From DASRJG01 sp964647625 (lineage in GTDB: Bacteria > Acidobacteriota > Polarisedimenticolia > Polarisedimenticolales > DASRJG01): a DNA stretch of 64,000 nucleotides. The notes under the pieces are model-generated. The model was not told the DNA's origin, searched no databases, and worked only from the letters and a program-made list of their open reading frames with translations. The translations under genes and the position numbers were made by a program. This document shows, piece by piece, positions 42,965 to 50,726 of this stretch. Each line of letters begins with the position of its first letter. The first letter of the stretch is position 1. Location of the stretch: positions 1-64,000 of the forward strand of contig CAZYHZ010000011.1 of the NCBI GenBank assembly GCA_964647625.1, given 5' to 3'.

Positions 42965-43670
42965 TTACGATGCGCCAGCCTTCGATCAAAGTGGATTTGC
43001 GGTGATCGACCGCGTCGTTGGTTCCGATGGGGTTGATGAACTCGTTCGAGAATGCGACGCGGTTGCGGCCGAGGCCATCTCCGCCGGCCGCGGCGGCGTG
43101 CGCGACATCTTGCGGCGGATTCCTGGTCTTCGTCGAATTGTGCGCCATCCTCGAATCGTGGAGATCGTTCGGCAGCACCTTGGCCCCCGCGCCTTCGCCG
43201 TTCGCGGTGTTCTCTTCGACAAGCACGAGTCGTCAAATTGGAAGGTGCCCTGGCACCAAGACTTGTCGATCGCCGTCCGGAGCCGCGCAAGCGCCGACGG
43301 TTATTCCTCTTGGTCGACAAAGGCCGGCGTCGTCCACGTGCAGCCGCCCACGGCTGTGCTCGAAGGAATGCTGACGGTTCGCATTCATCTCGACGATTGC
43401 ATGTCGTGGAACGGCCCTGTTCGCGTACTTCCCGGATCGCACCGGTTAGGCCGCCTCTCCTCTGAAGACATCGCCGCGGTTCGAGACCGCGTGCCCGAGG
43501 CGTCTTGCGTCGTTTCCCGAGGTGGACTCCTCGTGATGCGTCCTCTTCTGGTCCATTCGTCGTCTTCGGCGGCTGTCGTCAGTCGTCGACGTGTTGTACA
43601 TCTTGAATTTGCGGCGGGCGGCCTCGCGCCGGGTGTCGAATGGTTCGAACGGTGGCCCTGTGCCGCATGA
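42942..43670 (+). CDS. Phytanoyl-CoA dioxygenase (PhyH) family Fe(II)/2OG oxygenase
   Basis: A 242-residue protein starting at TTG; no ATG lies in the frame. The iron-binding H-x-D is in VPWHQDLSIAV, the distal His in MRPLLVHSSSSA and the 2-oxoglutarate Arg in SRRRVVHLEF. FDQSGFAVIDRVVG at the start and GPVRVLPGSHRLGRL in the core are typical of the family. It hydroxylates an unknown organic substrate in the cytoplasm. It is one base upstream of a zinc-ribbon ACP gene, which suggests a carrier-bound substrate. Confidence 0.8.
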   Translation: MQSSLVSDYDAPAFDQSGFAVIDRVVGSDGVDELVRECDAVAAEAISAGRGGVRDILRRIPGLRRIVRHPRIVEIVRQHLGPRAFAVRGVLFDKHESSNWKVPWHQDLSIAVRSRASADGYSSWSTKAGVVHVQPPTAVLEGMLTVRIHLDDCMSWNGPVRVLPGSHRLGRLSSEDIAAVRDRVPEASCVVSRGGLLVMRPLLVHSSSSAAVVSRRRVVHLEFAAGGLAPGVEWFERWPCAA

Positions 43671-43671
43671 T

Positions 43672-44097
43672 ATGCGCGGACGCCCGCCGACGGTGGAACA
43701 GCGTACGACAGACGCCGCACGCGACCACACCTTCAAGCCAACGTGCCCCCGGTGTGGAAACGCGAACGTCCCAGAATTGATGGAGCCTTCTGGTCTGGCT
43801 TTTTGCCCACGGTGCGGCAGTTTCCTGCGGCGTTCCGCGGGGCGACTTGTTCAAGTTGGCGTCAGCACGGACGCGCTCAGCGAGCTCGTCCGAGGTCGCT
43901 TGAGTGATCAGAGCGTTACGCTCGAACGAATTCGGCAGCGGATCCGGGCGCGGCTTGCGGAAAGGCTCGGGGTCGAGCTGTCTGCGGTTTCGTTGGACCA
44001 AGAGTTGGGCGGGCGCCTTGTTGGAGACTCGCTGGACATCGTAGAACTGGTGATGGCGATCGAAGAGGAGTTCGGCATCGAGATTGATTCGTTGTGA
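43672..44097 (+). CDS. Acyl carrier protein with N-terminal zinc ribbon, short C-terminus
   Basis: A 141-residue protein. CPRCGNANVPELMEPSGLAFCPRCG is a four-Cys zinc ribbon in the N-terminal third. The C-terminal part RIRARLAERLGVELSAVSLDQ and GDSLDIVELVMAIEEEFGIEI is an ACP, with the phosphopantetheine Ser in D-S-L. The protein stops about 20 residues earlier than a normal ACP, losing helix IV, so it may be truncated or only partly functional. The start is one base after the PhyH stop. The fusion is unusual; a carrier for a PhyH substrate is inference. Confidence 0.7.
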   Translation: MRGRPPTVEQRTTDAARDHTFKPTCPRCGNANVPELMEPSGLAFCPRCGSFLRRSAGRLVQVGVSTDALSELVRGRLSDQSVTLERIRQRIRARLAERLGVELSAVSLDQELGGRLVGDSLDIVELVMAIEEEFGIEIDSL

Positions 44098-44182
44098 TTG
44101 AGAGTTGGTCGCCCATCGTACGCGATAACTGCCGAGCGACGATACAAACGGGCGGGGAGCGATCGACCGGAAGTCGATGAAA

Positions 44183-44214
44183 GCGGCAGGCCACCAATGA
44201 TGGCGACCTGCCGC
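44183..44214. other. Hairpin between convergent genes
   Basis: GCGGCAGG and CCTGCCGC form an 8-bp perfect stem around a 16-nt loop containing CCA/TGG that can pair further. It lies in the 160-bp gap between the zinc-ribbon ACP and the SEC-C remnant. No T tract follows on either strand, so a terminator role is doubtful. Nothing else was seen in this gap. Confidence 0.35.
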
Positions 44215-44258
44215 TGGGTTCTAGCGTGATCCAAAAGTAGTGAGCGCGCTCTGCTCCG

Positions 44259-44525
44259 TCATAGAGGCCAGACGTCATGCAGCATCGCTTGAAAGCGCCT
44301 CCCGGAACCGCAGGGGCAGGGGTCGTTGCGGCCGAGCTTTTCGCAGAGCTCTTTCTCGCCGCCGACAACCCGCCTGCCGTACTTCGCGTGGGTTTCGGAC
44401 GGGAAACCCCTTCGGCGTTTGCTAGAAACCTCGAAAGCAAGGCGGGTGGTCGAATTCTTGTTCGTTTCGCATGGCGCACCTCCGTGATGCCGAGAACTCA
44501 ATAACTTCGGCACGAAAGCTCGCAT
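44259..44525 (-). pseudogene. SEC-C motif protein, frameshifted in the zinc motif
   Basis: The minus strand encodes RRRGFPSETHAKYGRRVVGG, EKLGRNDPCPCGSGRRF and then QAMLHDV. In SEC-C proteins the motif ends CPCGSGxxFKxCC. Removing one T from the CGCTTTC run near 44291 restores FKRCCM in the next frame. The gene is therefore complete except for a single-base insertion (or a sequencing error) that destroys the last two zinc ligands. ATG at 44523-44525 is used; later starts are possible. Confidence 0.6.
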
Positions 44526-44673
44526 ATTGCCGTCGTTGCGCAACTCCGGCAAGGACCGAATGGTCGGGGAGATTGGTAACTCTTCACTCCGCGGACACAG
44601 ATAACACTGGTTTTCGAACCCAGTGCCCATCCGATCCGCGCGATACTCATTGCGTTACCCAGCAGGGGGACTC

Positions 44674-45045
44674 TTGGACCGAGCCAAAGCCCTGACCCTT
44701 TACGAGAAGCTGATCGCGACACGGCCTGAGGTCGAGCTCAAGGGCGACACCGTCCCGTACACCTCGCTCAACGGCCACATGTTCAGCGCCCTGCACAAGG
44801 ACGGCACCGTCGCTTTGCGGTTGCCATCTCCGAGCCGCGAGGCGTTCCTTGCAAAGTATCGAACGTCGTTGGCGGCGCACTACGGTGTCGTCCAACCGGA
44901 ATACGTCGTCGTGCCGGACAGACTGTTGGCCAAGACGGCAGAGCTCAGGCCCTACTTTGCTGCAAGTTTCGAATATGTCGGGACGCTGAAGCCGAAGCCG
45001 ACCACAAAGAAGAAGGCTGCCAAGCCTCGAAAGGATCGCGCATGA
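44674..45045 (+). CDS. TfoX N-terminal-like small protein
   Basis: A 123-residue protein starting at TTG with a G-rich site just upstream. YEKLIATRPEVELKGDTVPYTSLNGHMFSALHKDGTVALRL and YVVVPDRLLAKTAELRPYF fit small TfoX/YjbR-like alpha-beta proteins from environmental bacteria; the Lys-rich tail (KPTTKKKAAKPRK) is probably disordered. Function unknown. It overlaps the next gene by 4 bp (ATGA). Confidence 0.55.
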   Translation: MDRAKALTLYEKLIATRPEVELKGDTVPYTSLNGHMFSALHKDGTVALRLPSPSREAFLAKYRTSLAAHYGVVQPEYVVVPDRLLAKTAELRPYFAASFEYVGTLKPKPTTKKKAAKPRKDRA

Positions 45046-45272
45046 ATGCTCGCATCGCCGTGAAACCGCCACTCGACTTCGTCACTGCGCTCAAGGCCGC
45101 CCCATCGGCGTGGGAGCGTTGGCTGGAGCTGAGCGCGAGCCATCAGCGCGAGCACGTGGACGCGATTCTCGAGGCCAAGAAGCCCGAAACTCGGGAGCGC
45201 CGGATCGCCGGCGCGGTCCGGATGATCGCGTCGCGCCCCGCAAAGAAAAATCCCCGGATCAGGAAGGCCTGA
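45042..45272 (+). CDS. OmdA (YdeI/OmpD-associated) family small protein
   Basis: A 76-residue protein coupled to the TfoX-like gene by an ATGA overlap. AWERWLELSASHQREHVDAILEAKKPETRERRIAGAVRMI matches the C-terminal helical module of YdeI/OmpD-associated proteins (W-x-x-L-S-x-S-x-R-x-x-x-I-x-x-A-K-x-x-E-T-R-x-R-R-I). Pairing of OmdA-like modules with a TfoX/YdhG-like domain is common. The last codons are part of the terminator hairpin of the gene on the other strand. Confidence 0.65.
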   Translation: MNARIAVKPPLDFVTALKAAPSAWERWLELSASHQREHVDAILEAKKPETRERRIAGAVRMIASRPAKKNPRIRKA

Positions 45273-45282
45273 CCCGGGGATT
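45243..45282 (-). terminator. Rho-independent terminator of the giant minus-strand gene
   Basis: Read on the minus strand, AATCCCCGGGTCAGG pairs with its complement (one mismatch) around a CCTT loop, followed by TTTTTCTTTG. It begins 23 bp after the stop of the minus-strand gene and overlaps the last codons of the OmdA-like gene. Confidence 0.85.
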
Positions 45283-45305
45283 CCCAGAACGATCGATGTT
45301 GCGTC

Positions 45306-48300
45306 CTACGGGCACGCGACGGGCGATGACTGGATCGCGGCGTCGCGCGGGCCGGCCTGCGAGGGCGCACCCTCGTCGTACGCGCCCGTCCCGCAAGCGC
45401 TGACCGCGCGCACGAGGAACCAGTCGGCCTCGCCGGGTGACGGAACGTGAGCATCGGAGACCGACGCGGTCGGGACGTCGTCTCCGCTGCACGTGTCCAC
45501 CGCGGCGGTGAAGCCGCTCGAGCGGAGCGTCGAGAGCGTGCCGCGGACGATGTCGTACGACGACGCGCCGGAAGGCGGCGTCCACGTCATGCTCGTCGCG
45601 GTGGTGAACGCCAAGTCGGTCGTCGGCCCCGGTGGGGGAACGGGGGCTCCCGGCACGCAGGCTCCGGACTGACAGGCGTCGGCGCTCGTGCAGTCGTTGC
45701 CGTCGCTGCACGGCGATCCGTCCGCCTTCGCGGGATCCGAGCACGCGCCGGTTCCAGGATTGCAGACGCCGGCGTCGTGGCACTGGTCGCTCGCGGCGCA
45801 GACGACCGGATTCGAACCGATGCACACGCCCGACTGACAGCTGTCGGTCAGCGTGCACAGATCCGCGTCGTTGCACGCCGAGCCGTTGGGCCTCGCGGGA
45901 TTCGAGCACGCGCCGGTCTGCGCGTCGCAGGTTCCGGTGTCGTGGCATTGATCGGTCGCGTTGCAGACGACGGGGTTCGCGCCGACGCAAGTGCCTGACT
46001 GACAGGTGTCGGACTGCGTGCAGGCGTTGGAATCGTTGCACGCGGCACCGTTGGGCTTCGCGGGGTTCGAGCAGGCGCCGGTCTGCGCGTCGCAGGTTCC
46101 GGTGTCGTGGCATTGATCGGTCGCGTTGCAGACGACGGGGTTCGCGCCGACGCAAGTGCCTGACTGACAGGTGTCGGACTGCGTGCAGGCGTTGGAATCG
46201 TTGCACGCGGCACCGTTGGGCTTCGCGGGGTTCGAGCAGGCGCCGGTCTGCGCGTCGCAGCTCCCGGCGTCGTGGCACTGATCGGTAGCATTGCAGACGA
46301 CCGGGTTCGATCCGACGCAGGCTCCGGCCTGGCAGCTATCGGATTGCGTGCAGGCGCTCCCGTCGTTACACGCGGTGCCGTCGATCTTTGCGGGGTTCGA
46401 GCACTGGCCGGTTTGCCCGTCGCACGTTCCGGCGTCGTGGCATTGATCCGACGGCGTGCAGACCACCGGGCTGCCGCTCGCGCACGCGCCGGACTGGCAC
46501 GTGTCGCCTGTCGTGCACGGGTTCGAGTCGTCGCACGGGCTTCCGTCGGGGCTCACGGGATCGGAGCAGAGCCCCGTCTGCGCGTCGCACGTTCCGGCGT
46601 CGTGACATTGATCGGTCGGATTGCAGACGACCGGATTCGCTCCAACGCAAGCGCCCGACTGGCAGCTATCGGTCTGCGTACAAGCGTTCGCGTCGTCGCA
46701 GGCGGTTCCGTTGGCCTTCGCCGGATTCGAGCACTGACCCGTCTCGACGTTGCAGGTGCCTGCGTTGTGGCATTGATCGGATGCGCTGCAGACGACGGGG
46801 TTCGCGCCGACACAGGCACCGGATTGACAGGTATCGGTCTGCGTGCACGCGCTGCCGTCGCTGCACGCGGCGCCGTCGGGCTTCGCCGGATTCGAGCAGG
46901 CGCCTGTCTGCGTGTCGCAGGTCCCGGCGTTGTGGCATTGATCGCTCGCGGTGCAGACGACCGGGCTGGCGCCGACGCAAGTCCCTGACTGACAGGTGTC
47001 CGTCTGCGTGCAGGCGTTGTTGTCGTTACAGAGCGTGCCGTCGAACGCGACCGGGTTCGAGCAGACTCCGGTCGAGGTATTGCACGTTCCCGCTCGATGG
47101 CACTGATCCGACGTCGAGCAGACGACCGGGATCGATCCGACGCAGGCCCCGGACTGGCAGCTGTCGGACTGGGTGCAGGCGTTGCCGTCATTACAGGTGG
47201 CGCCGTTCGCCTTCGCCGGGTTCGAACAGGCTCCGGTCTGCGTGTCGCAAGTCCCGGCGTCGTGGCACTGATCCGACGCGGTGCAAACGACGGGATTGCC
47301 GCTCGTGCACGCGCCGGACTGGCACGTATCGCCGGTGGTGCACGGATTCGAGTCGGAGCACGAGGCGCCGTTGGGCTTGGCCGGGTTGGAGCAGACGCCC
47401 GTCGATGTGTCGCACGTTCCGGCGTTGTGGCACTGATCGGACGCGCTGCACGTGACGAAGTTCGAGCCGACGCAGGCGCCCGACTGGCAGGTATCCGTCT
47501 GCGAGCAGGCGTTGCCGTCGTTGCACGCGGCCCCGTTGGCCTTCTTGGCCGCGCTCAGCTCGGAGCTATTGACGGATTCCGTGGATCCGCCGGCGTCGCA
47601 CGCGCCCTTGACGACGTAGTAGTAGGTCGTCCCGGCGACGGCGGTCGTGTCGGTGTACGTCGTCGTGGTGATCGGCATGCCGCCGAGCTTCGTATAAGGC
47701 CCGCCGGTGACTGTTGCGCGGTAGACATTGTACGAGCTGGTGGATCCGGTGCCGGCCGACCATGCGAGGTTCACACCGGCGCAGTCGCCAACCGCGCTCG
47801 TCAAGAGCGGGGCGCCGGGGGCTGTGCATCCGGTTCCGATCGTACAGGAGCCGCTGGTTTGCGCGTTGGTAACTGCGACGGTGTCGACGTACCAGCCGGT
47901 GCTGGCCGTATTGACATCGTCGCCTTCGTGCCAGCGGAGTTGGATGGTACGGCCGACCAAGTTTGCATCGCCTCCGAGGTTCGCCGTGACTTGCGTCAAA
48001 GCAGCGACGGTGCCGTTGCACCAGGCAGCTTTCGCGCCCATCGGGTTCGTCGAGTTCGTCGTTCCGTTGTATCCCCCCGCCGTGAAATCGGCGAGCGGAA
48101 GCACTGTCCAACTCGATCCAGCATTTGTCGTGTACTCGAGTGTGCCGCCGTCCCAGCAAGTGCTGGAGCTGTATTCGAACTTGTAGGTATGCCAGAAGCT
48201 CAGGCCTGTTGATGCGCCGACGCCAAACGCGGGGCTCACAAGGACCTTCTCCGACGTTGAACTAATGTCCTGCGCGAACCAAGAGTGCGTTCCGTCGTGG

Positions 48301-50726
48301 ACGCGCGTCGTCGACCAGACCCAATTCGTCGAGCCGGAGATCGTGCTCTTCGTCCAGCCCGCCAAGTCAAAGCCACCGCCGGACTGCGCGCCCTCGAAAG
48401 TGTCGGTGAAGCTCGTCGTGGTCACCGGGCCCGTAGGCGCGCCGCTCTGTTGCGTCACGTTCGACTCTTCGGAGCCGTTCCCCGAATCGACCGCGCGCAC
48501 GACGTAGTAGTAGGTGGTCCCGCCCGTGATTCCGACGGCGTCGGAGTATGACGTGGCCGCGACGCCCGTAGCGATGCGGTTCGCGACCGCCGGCACGAAG
48601 CCCGAGGTCGTGCTGCGGTAGACGTTGTAGGTCAGGCCGACGGAGCACGACGACGTGCCCGCGCTCCAGCCGAGGCTCAGAGTGCACGTGGCACTGCCCG
48701 GGTTCGTCACCGTCGAGAGGCCGCCGAAGGTCGGAGCCAGCGTGCACGTCCCCGTCGCCAGCGCGTTGACCTCGGTCGAGCCGGGCGAGACGCACGACAC
48801 ACCGTCACTGGACTTGACGACGTAGTAGTAGCGCGTTCCTCCGCTGACCGTGTCGTCGTGGTACGTGTACGACGGACCGTTCGCGACGCCGGGGGACGAG
48901 TCGTTGACCGAGGCGAGCTGCGTGTACGGGCCGCCCGAGACGGTCGCACGATAGATGAAGTACTGCGTGATCGAGCTGGTGGCCGAATCGTTCCACGTGA
49001 CGTCGATCCGGTTGTTCTGCGGCGCGGACGCGCCGGCGTTCGGCGCACCGGGGACGGTCAGGCAGCCGCACTGGTCGAACTTGAACGCCGCGACTTTCGT
49101 CTGCACCTGCGAGTTCGAGGACATGTACTCGGTCGTGAACCAGAACGTGCAGTCGTCGCTGGGGTCGATTCCGATCCCCGCGTAGTCGCCCCATCGCTCG
49201 TTGACGGTCTTCGAGAAGCTGGCGTCGACGATGGGGTACTCGCCCTGCGGCATCGTGCCCAGGGTGTCGGTCGACAGCCGGCCCTTGTAATAGATGGAGG
49301 GGAAATACGGAGCGGCCGTGCCCGTTCTCGTGTAGCCGATGGCGATGTTCCCCGATCCGTCCATGGCGATCGAGCCCACCGAGCGGTGCACGTTCGCCTC
49401 GCCGCCGATCAGTCCTTCTTGATAGACGGTCCACGCCCCGGCACCGGTTTTTCTCATCTCGAACCAGCGAAGTCCCGCGTGGTCGGTGCCGTCGGTGTCG
49501 GCGACGAACGTGCCGACCAGCGACTGGTGGTCGCCGAAGTTGCGGTACTGGAACGGGAAGTGGAGCGGCTCGCGGATCGGGTCGATCTTCTGCGCGGTGC
49601 CCGGCTGCGGCATGCAATTCCAGGTCGTGCCCAGCCCGCACAGCGTCATGTCGTAGTCGGCGATGTGGAGGCTCGTCAGCTGCGTGAGCACCGAGTTCGC
49701 CGGCGTCGTCCAGTCCACCGACAGCGTCCACACGTCGAGCAGGTCGTAGCTCGTCGACGCGCCGTCCTGGGCCTCGTCGTCGTGCGGTCTCACGAAGATC
49801 GCCGGCTCGCCGTTCGGCGGAGCCGTCGGCCCCTGCATGTCGGACGGCAGGACCAGCTGGAAGCCTGAGTTCGGGAGGTTCGCCACCGACCACTTCTGGA
49901 ACGTCGCGGCCTGGCCGAGGAGCATCTTGCCGCGATCGAGCGCGAACAGGTCGTGATTCGTTCCCGTCCCCGCGTTGACGCCGATCAGGTACGAGCCGCC
50001 GGTTCCATTCTGCGGCCAGACCCCGTACTTCGGATAGTCCGTGGTGCTCGATTCGACGGCGAACGAGTAGGCCCACCACGCCCCGGTGGGATCGTTGGTT
50101 TTCGAGACGTACACGCAGACGTTCCCGCCCGACGACGGAAGCTCGCTGATGAACCAGCGATCGGCGACGCGATCGTACATGACGACCGGATCGCAGTAGC
50201 CGCTGTTGCACGGCGAGGTGCTGGCCAGCGATTGCATCGTGAACGTCTTGACGATCACGCCGTCGGATTTCCGGATCACGGCGACCGTCGAGACGGCCTG
50301 GTTCGTCGCCTGGACGAAGTAGGTCGGACCCACGTCGCCGGTCGTGTCCGGCGGCGATTGCGTCGAGGACTGTCCGGCGTAGTTGTGAACCAGCGTGCTG
50401 AACGAGTCGACCCCAGGCCGCGGCGTCGTGACGCTCTGCGACGATTCGTACAGCGGATCGAGCTTGGGCTTGATCGGGTACTCGATCGGTATGAAGCCGA
50501 AGTCTTCGCGACGCTTCATCTCGAGGCCGAACAGACTCGGGTCCGGCTTCCAATCGGGGAGATCGCGCACGGCGGGCGTGCTGGTCGGCACGACCGGCTC
50601 GCTGACGAACACCGGATGCGTCGGAGGCGCGACCGCCTCATCGCCGGCGTATGCCGAAATTCCCAGGAAGGCGGCGACCCCCGCCACGAACAACGAACAG
50701 AGCTTCGCCCCAAGCCTAATCGTCAT
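45306..50726 (-). CDS. Giant secreted protein: propeller, FN3, jelly roll and Cys-rich tandem repeats
   Basis: A 1806-residue protein with a signal peptide (KLCSLFVAGVAAFLGISAYA). Residues about 100-560 form a beta-propeller-like region (GDVGPTYFVQATNQAVSTV, YDRVADRWFISELP, GSIAMDGSGNIAIGYTRTG). Two FN3 domains (QYFIYRATVSGGPYTQL, TYNVYRSTTSGFVP), a MAM/immune-inhibitor-like jelly roll (TDTFEGAQSGGGFDLAGW), a third FN3 (SYNVYRATVTGGPYTKL) and eleven to twelve 55-residue Cys-rich repeats follow. It ends in an FN3-like module shared with the four-repeat protein at 35-39 kb. Start ATG overlaps the stop of the LRV protein gene by 11 bp. No protease motif seen; likely surface adhesin or matrix protein. 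Confidence 0.8.
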   Translation of the reverse strand: MTIRLGAKLCSLFVAGVAAFLGISAYAGDEAVAPPTHPVFVSEPVVPTSTPAVRDLPDWKPDPSLFGLEMKRREDFGFIPIEYPIKPKLDPLYESSQSVTTPRPGVDSFSTLVHNYAGQSSTQSPPDTTGDVGPTYFVQATNQAVSTVAVIRKSDGVIVKTFTMQSLASTSPCNSGYCDPVVMYDRVADRWFISELPSSGGNVCVYVSKTNDPTGAWWAYSFAVESSTTDYPKYGVWPQNGTGGSYLIGVNAGTGTNHDLFALDRGKMLLGQAATFQKWSVANLPNSGFQLVLPSDMQGPTAPPNGEPAIFVRPHDDEAQDGASTSYDLLDVWTLSVDWTTPANSVLTQLTSLHIADYDMTLCGLGTTWNCMPQPGTAQKIDPIREPLHFPFQYRNFGDHQSLVGTFVADTDGTDHAGLRWFEMRKTGAGAWTVYQEGLIGGEANVHRSVGSIAMDGSGNIAIGYTRTGTAAPYFPSIYYKGRLSTDTLGTMPQGEYPIVDASFSKTVNERWGDYAGIGIDPSDDCTFWFTTEYMSSNSQVQTKVAAFKFDQCGCLTVPGAPNAGASAPQNNRIDVTWNDSATSSITQYFIYRATVSGGPYTQLASVNDSSPGVANGPSYTYHDDTVSGGTRYYYVVKSSDGVSCVSPGSTEVNALATGTCTLAPTFGGLSTVTNPGSATCTLSLGWSAGTSSCSVGLTYNVYRSTTSGFVPAVANRIATGVAATSYSDAVGITGGTTYYYVVRAVDSGNGSEESNVTQQSGAPTGPVTTTSFTDTFEGAQSGGGFDLAGWTKSTISGSTNWVWSTTRVHDGTHSWFAQDISSTSEKVLVSPAFGVGASTGLSFWHTYKFEYSSSTCWDGGTLEYTTNAGSSWTVLPLADFTAGGYNGTTNSTNPMGAKAAWCNGTVAALTQVTANLGGDANLVGRTIQLRWHEGDDVNTASTGWYVDTVAVTNAQTSGSCTIGTGCTAPGAPLLTSAVGDCAGVNLAWSAGTGSTSSYNVYRATVTGGPYTKLGGMPITTTTYTDTTAVAGTTYYYVVKGACDAGGSTESVNSSELSAAKKANGAACNDGNACSQTDTCQSGACVGSNFVTCSASDQCHNAGTCDTSTGVCSNPAKPNGASCSDSNPCTTGDTCQSGACTSGNPVVCTASDQCHDAGTCDTQTGACSNPAKANGATCNDGNACTQSDSCQSGACVGSIPVVCSTSDQCHRAGTCNTSTGVCSNPVAFDGTLCNDNNACTQTDTCQSGTCVGASPVVCTASDQCHNAGTCDTQTGACSNPAKPDGAACSDGSACTQTDTCQSGACVGANPVVCSASDQCHNAGTCNVETGQCSNPAKANGTACDDANACTQTDSCQSGACVGANPVVCNPTDQCHDAGTCDAQTGLCSDPVSPDGSPCDDSNPCTTGDTCQSGACASGSPVVCTPSDQCHDAGTCDGQTGQCSNPAKIDGTACNDGSACTQSDSCQAGACVGSNPVVCNATDQCHDAGSCDAQTGACSNPAKPNGAACNDSNACTQSDTCQSGTCVGANPVVCNATDQCHDTGTCDAQTGACSNPAKPNGAACNDSNACTQSDTCQSGTCVGANPVVCNATDQCHDTGTCDAQTGACSNPARPNGSACNDADLCTLTDSCQSGVCIGSNPVVCAASDQCHDAGVCNPGTGACSDPAKADGSPCSDGNDCTSADACQSGACVPGAPVPPPGPTTDLAFTTATSMTWTPPSGASSYDIVRGTLSTLRSSGFTAAVDTCSGDDVPTASVSDAHVPSPGEADWFLVRAVSACGTGAYDEGAPSQAGPRDAAIQSSPVACP
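45660..47525 (-). repeat. Array of 165-bp coding repeats (55-residue Cys-rich units)
   Basis: Eleven full units and one partial unit of 165 bp, with consensus A-C-N-D-x-N-A-C-T-Q-x-D-x-C-Q-S-G-x-C-V-G and D-Q-C-H-x-A-G-T-C-D-x-Q-T-G-x-C-S-N-P-A-K-P-N-G. Two adjacent copies (about 45912-46076 and 46077-46241) are identical in DNA sequence, which points to a recent duplication. Eight Cys per unit suggest four disulfides. Confidence 0.9.

Noticed and set aside
45660..47525. Regular repeats considered as a CRISPR or minisatellite array
   Set aside because: The 165-bp period is an exact multiple of three, the array is within an open frame, and units encode a conserved Cys pattern; there are no spacers.
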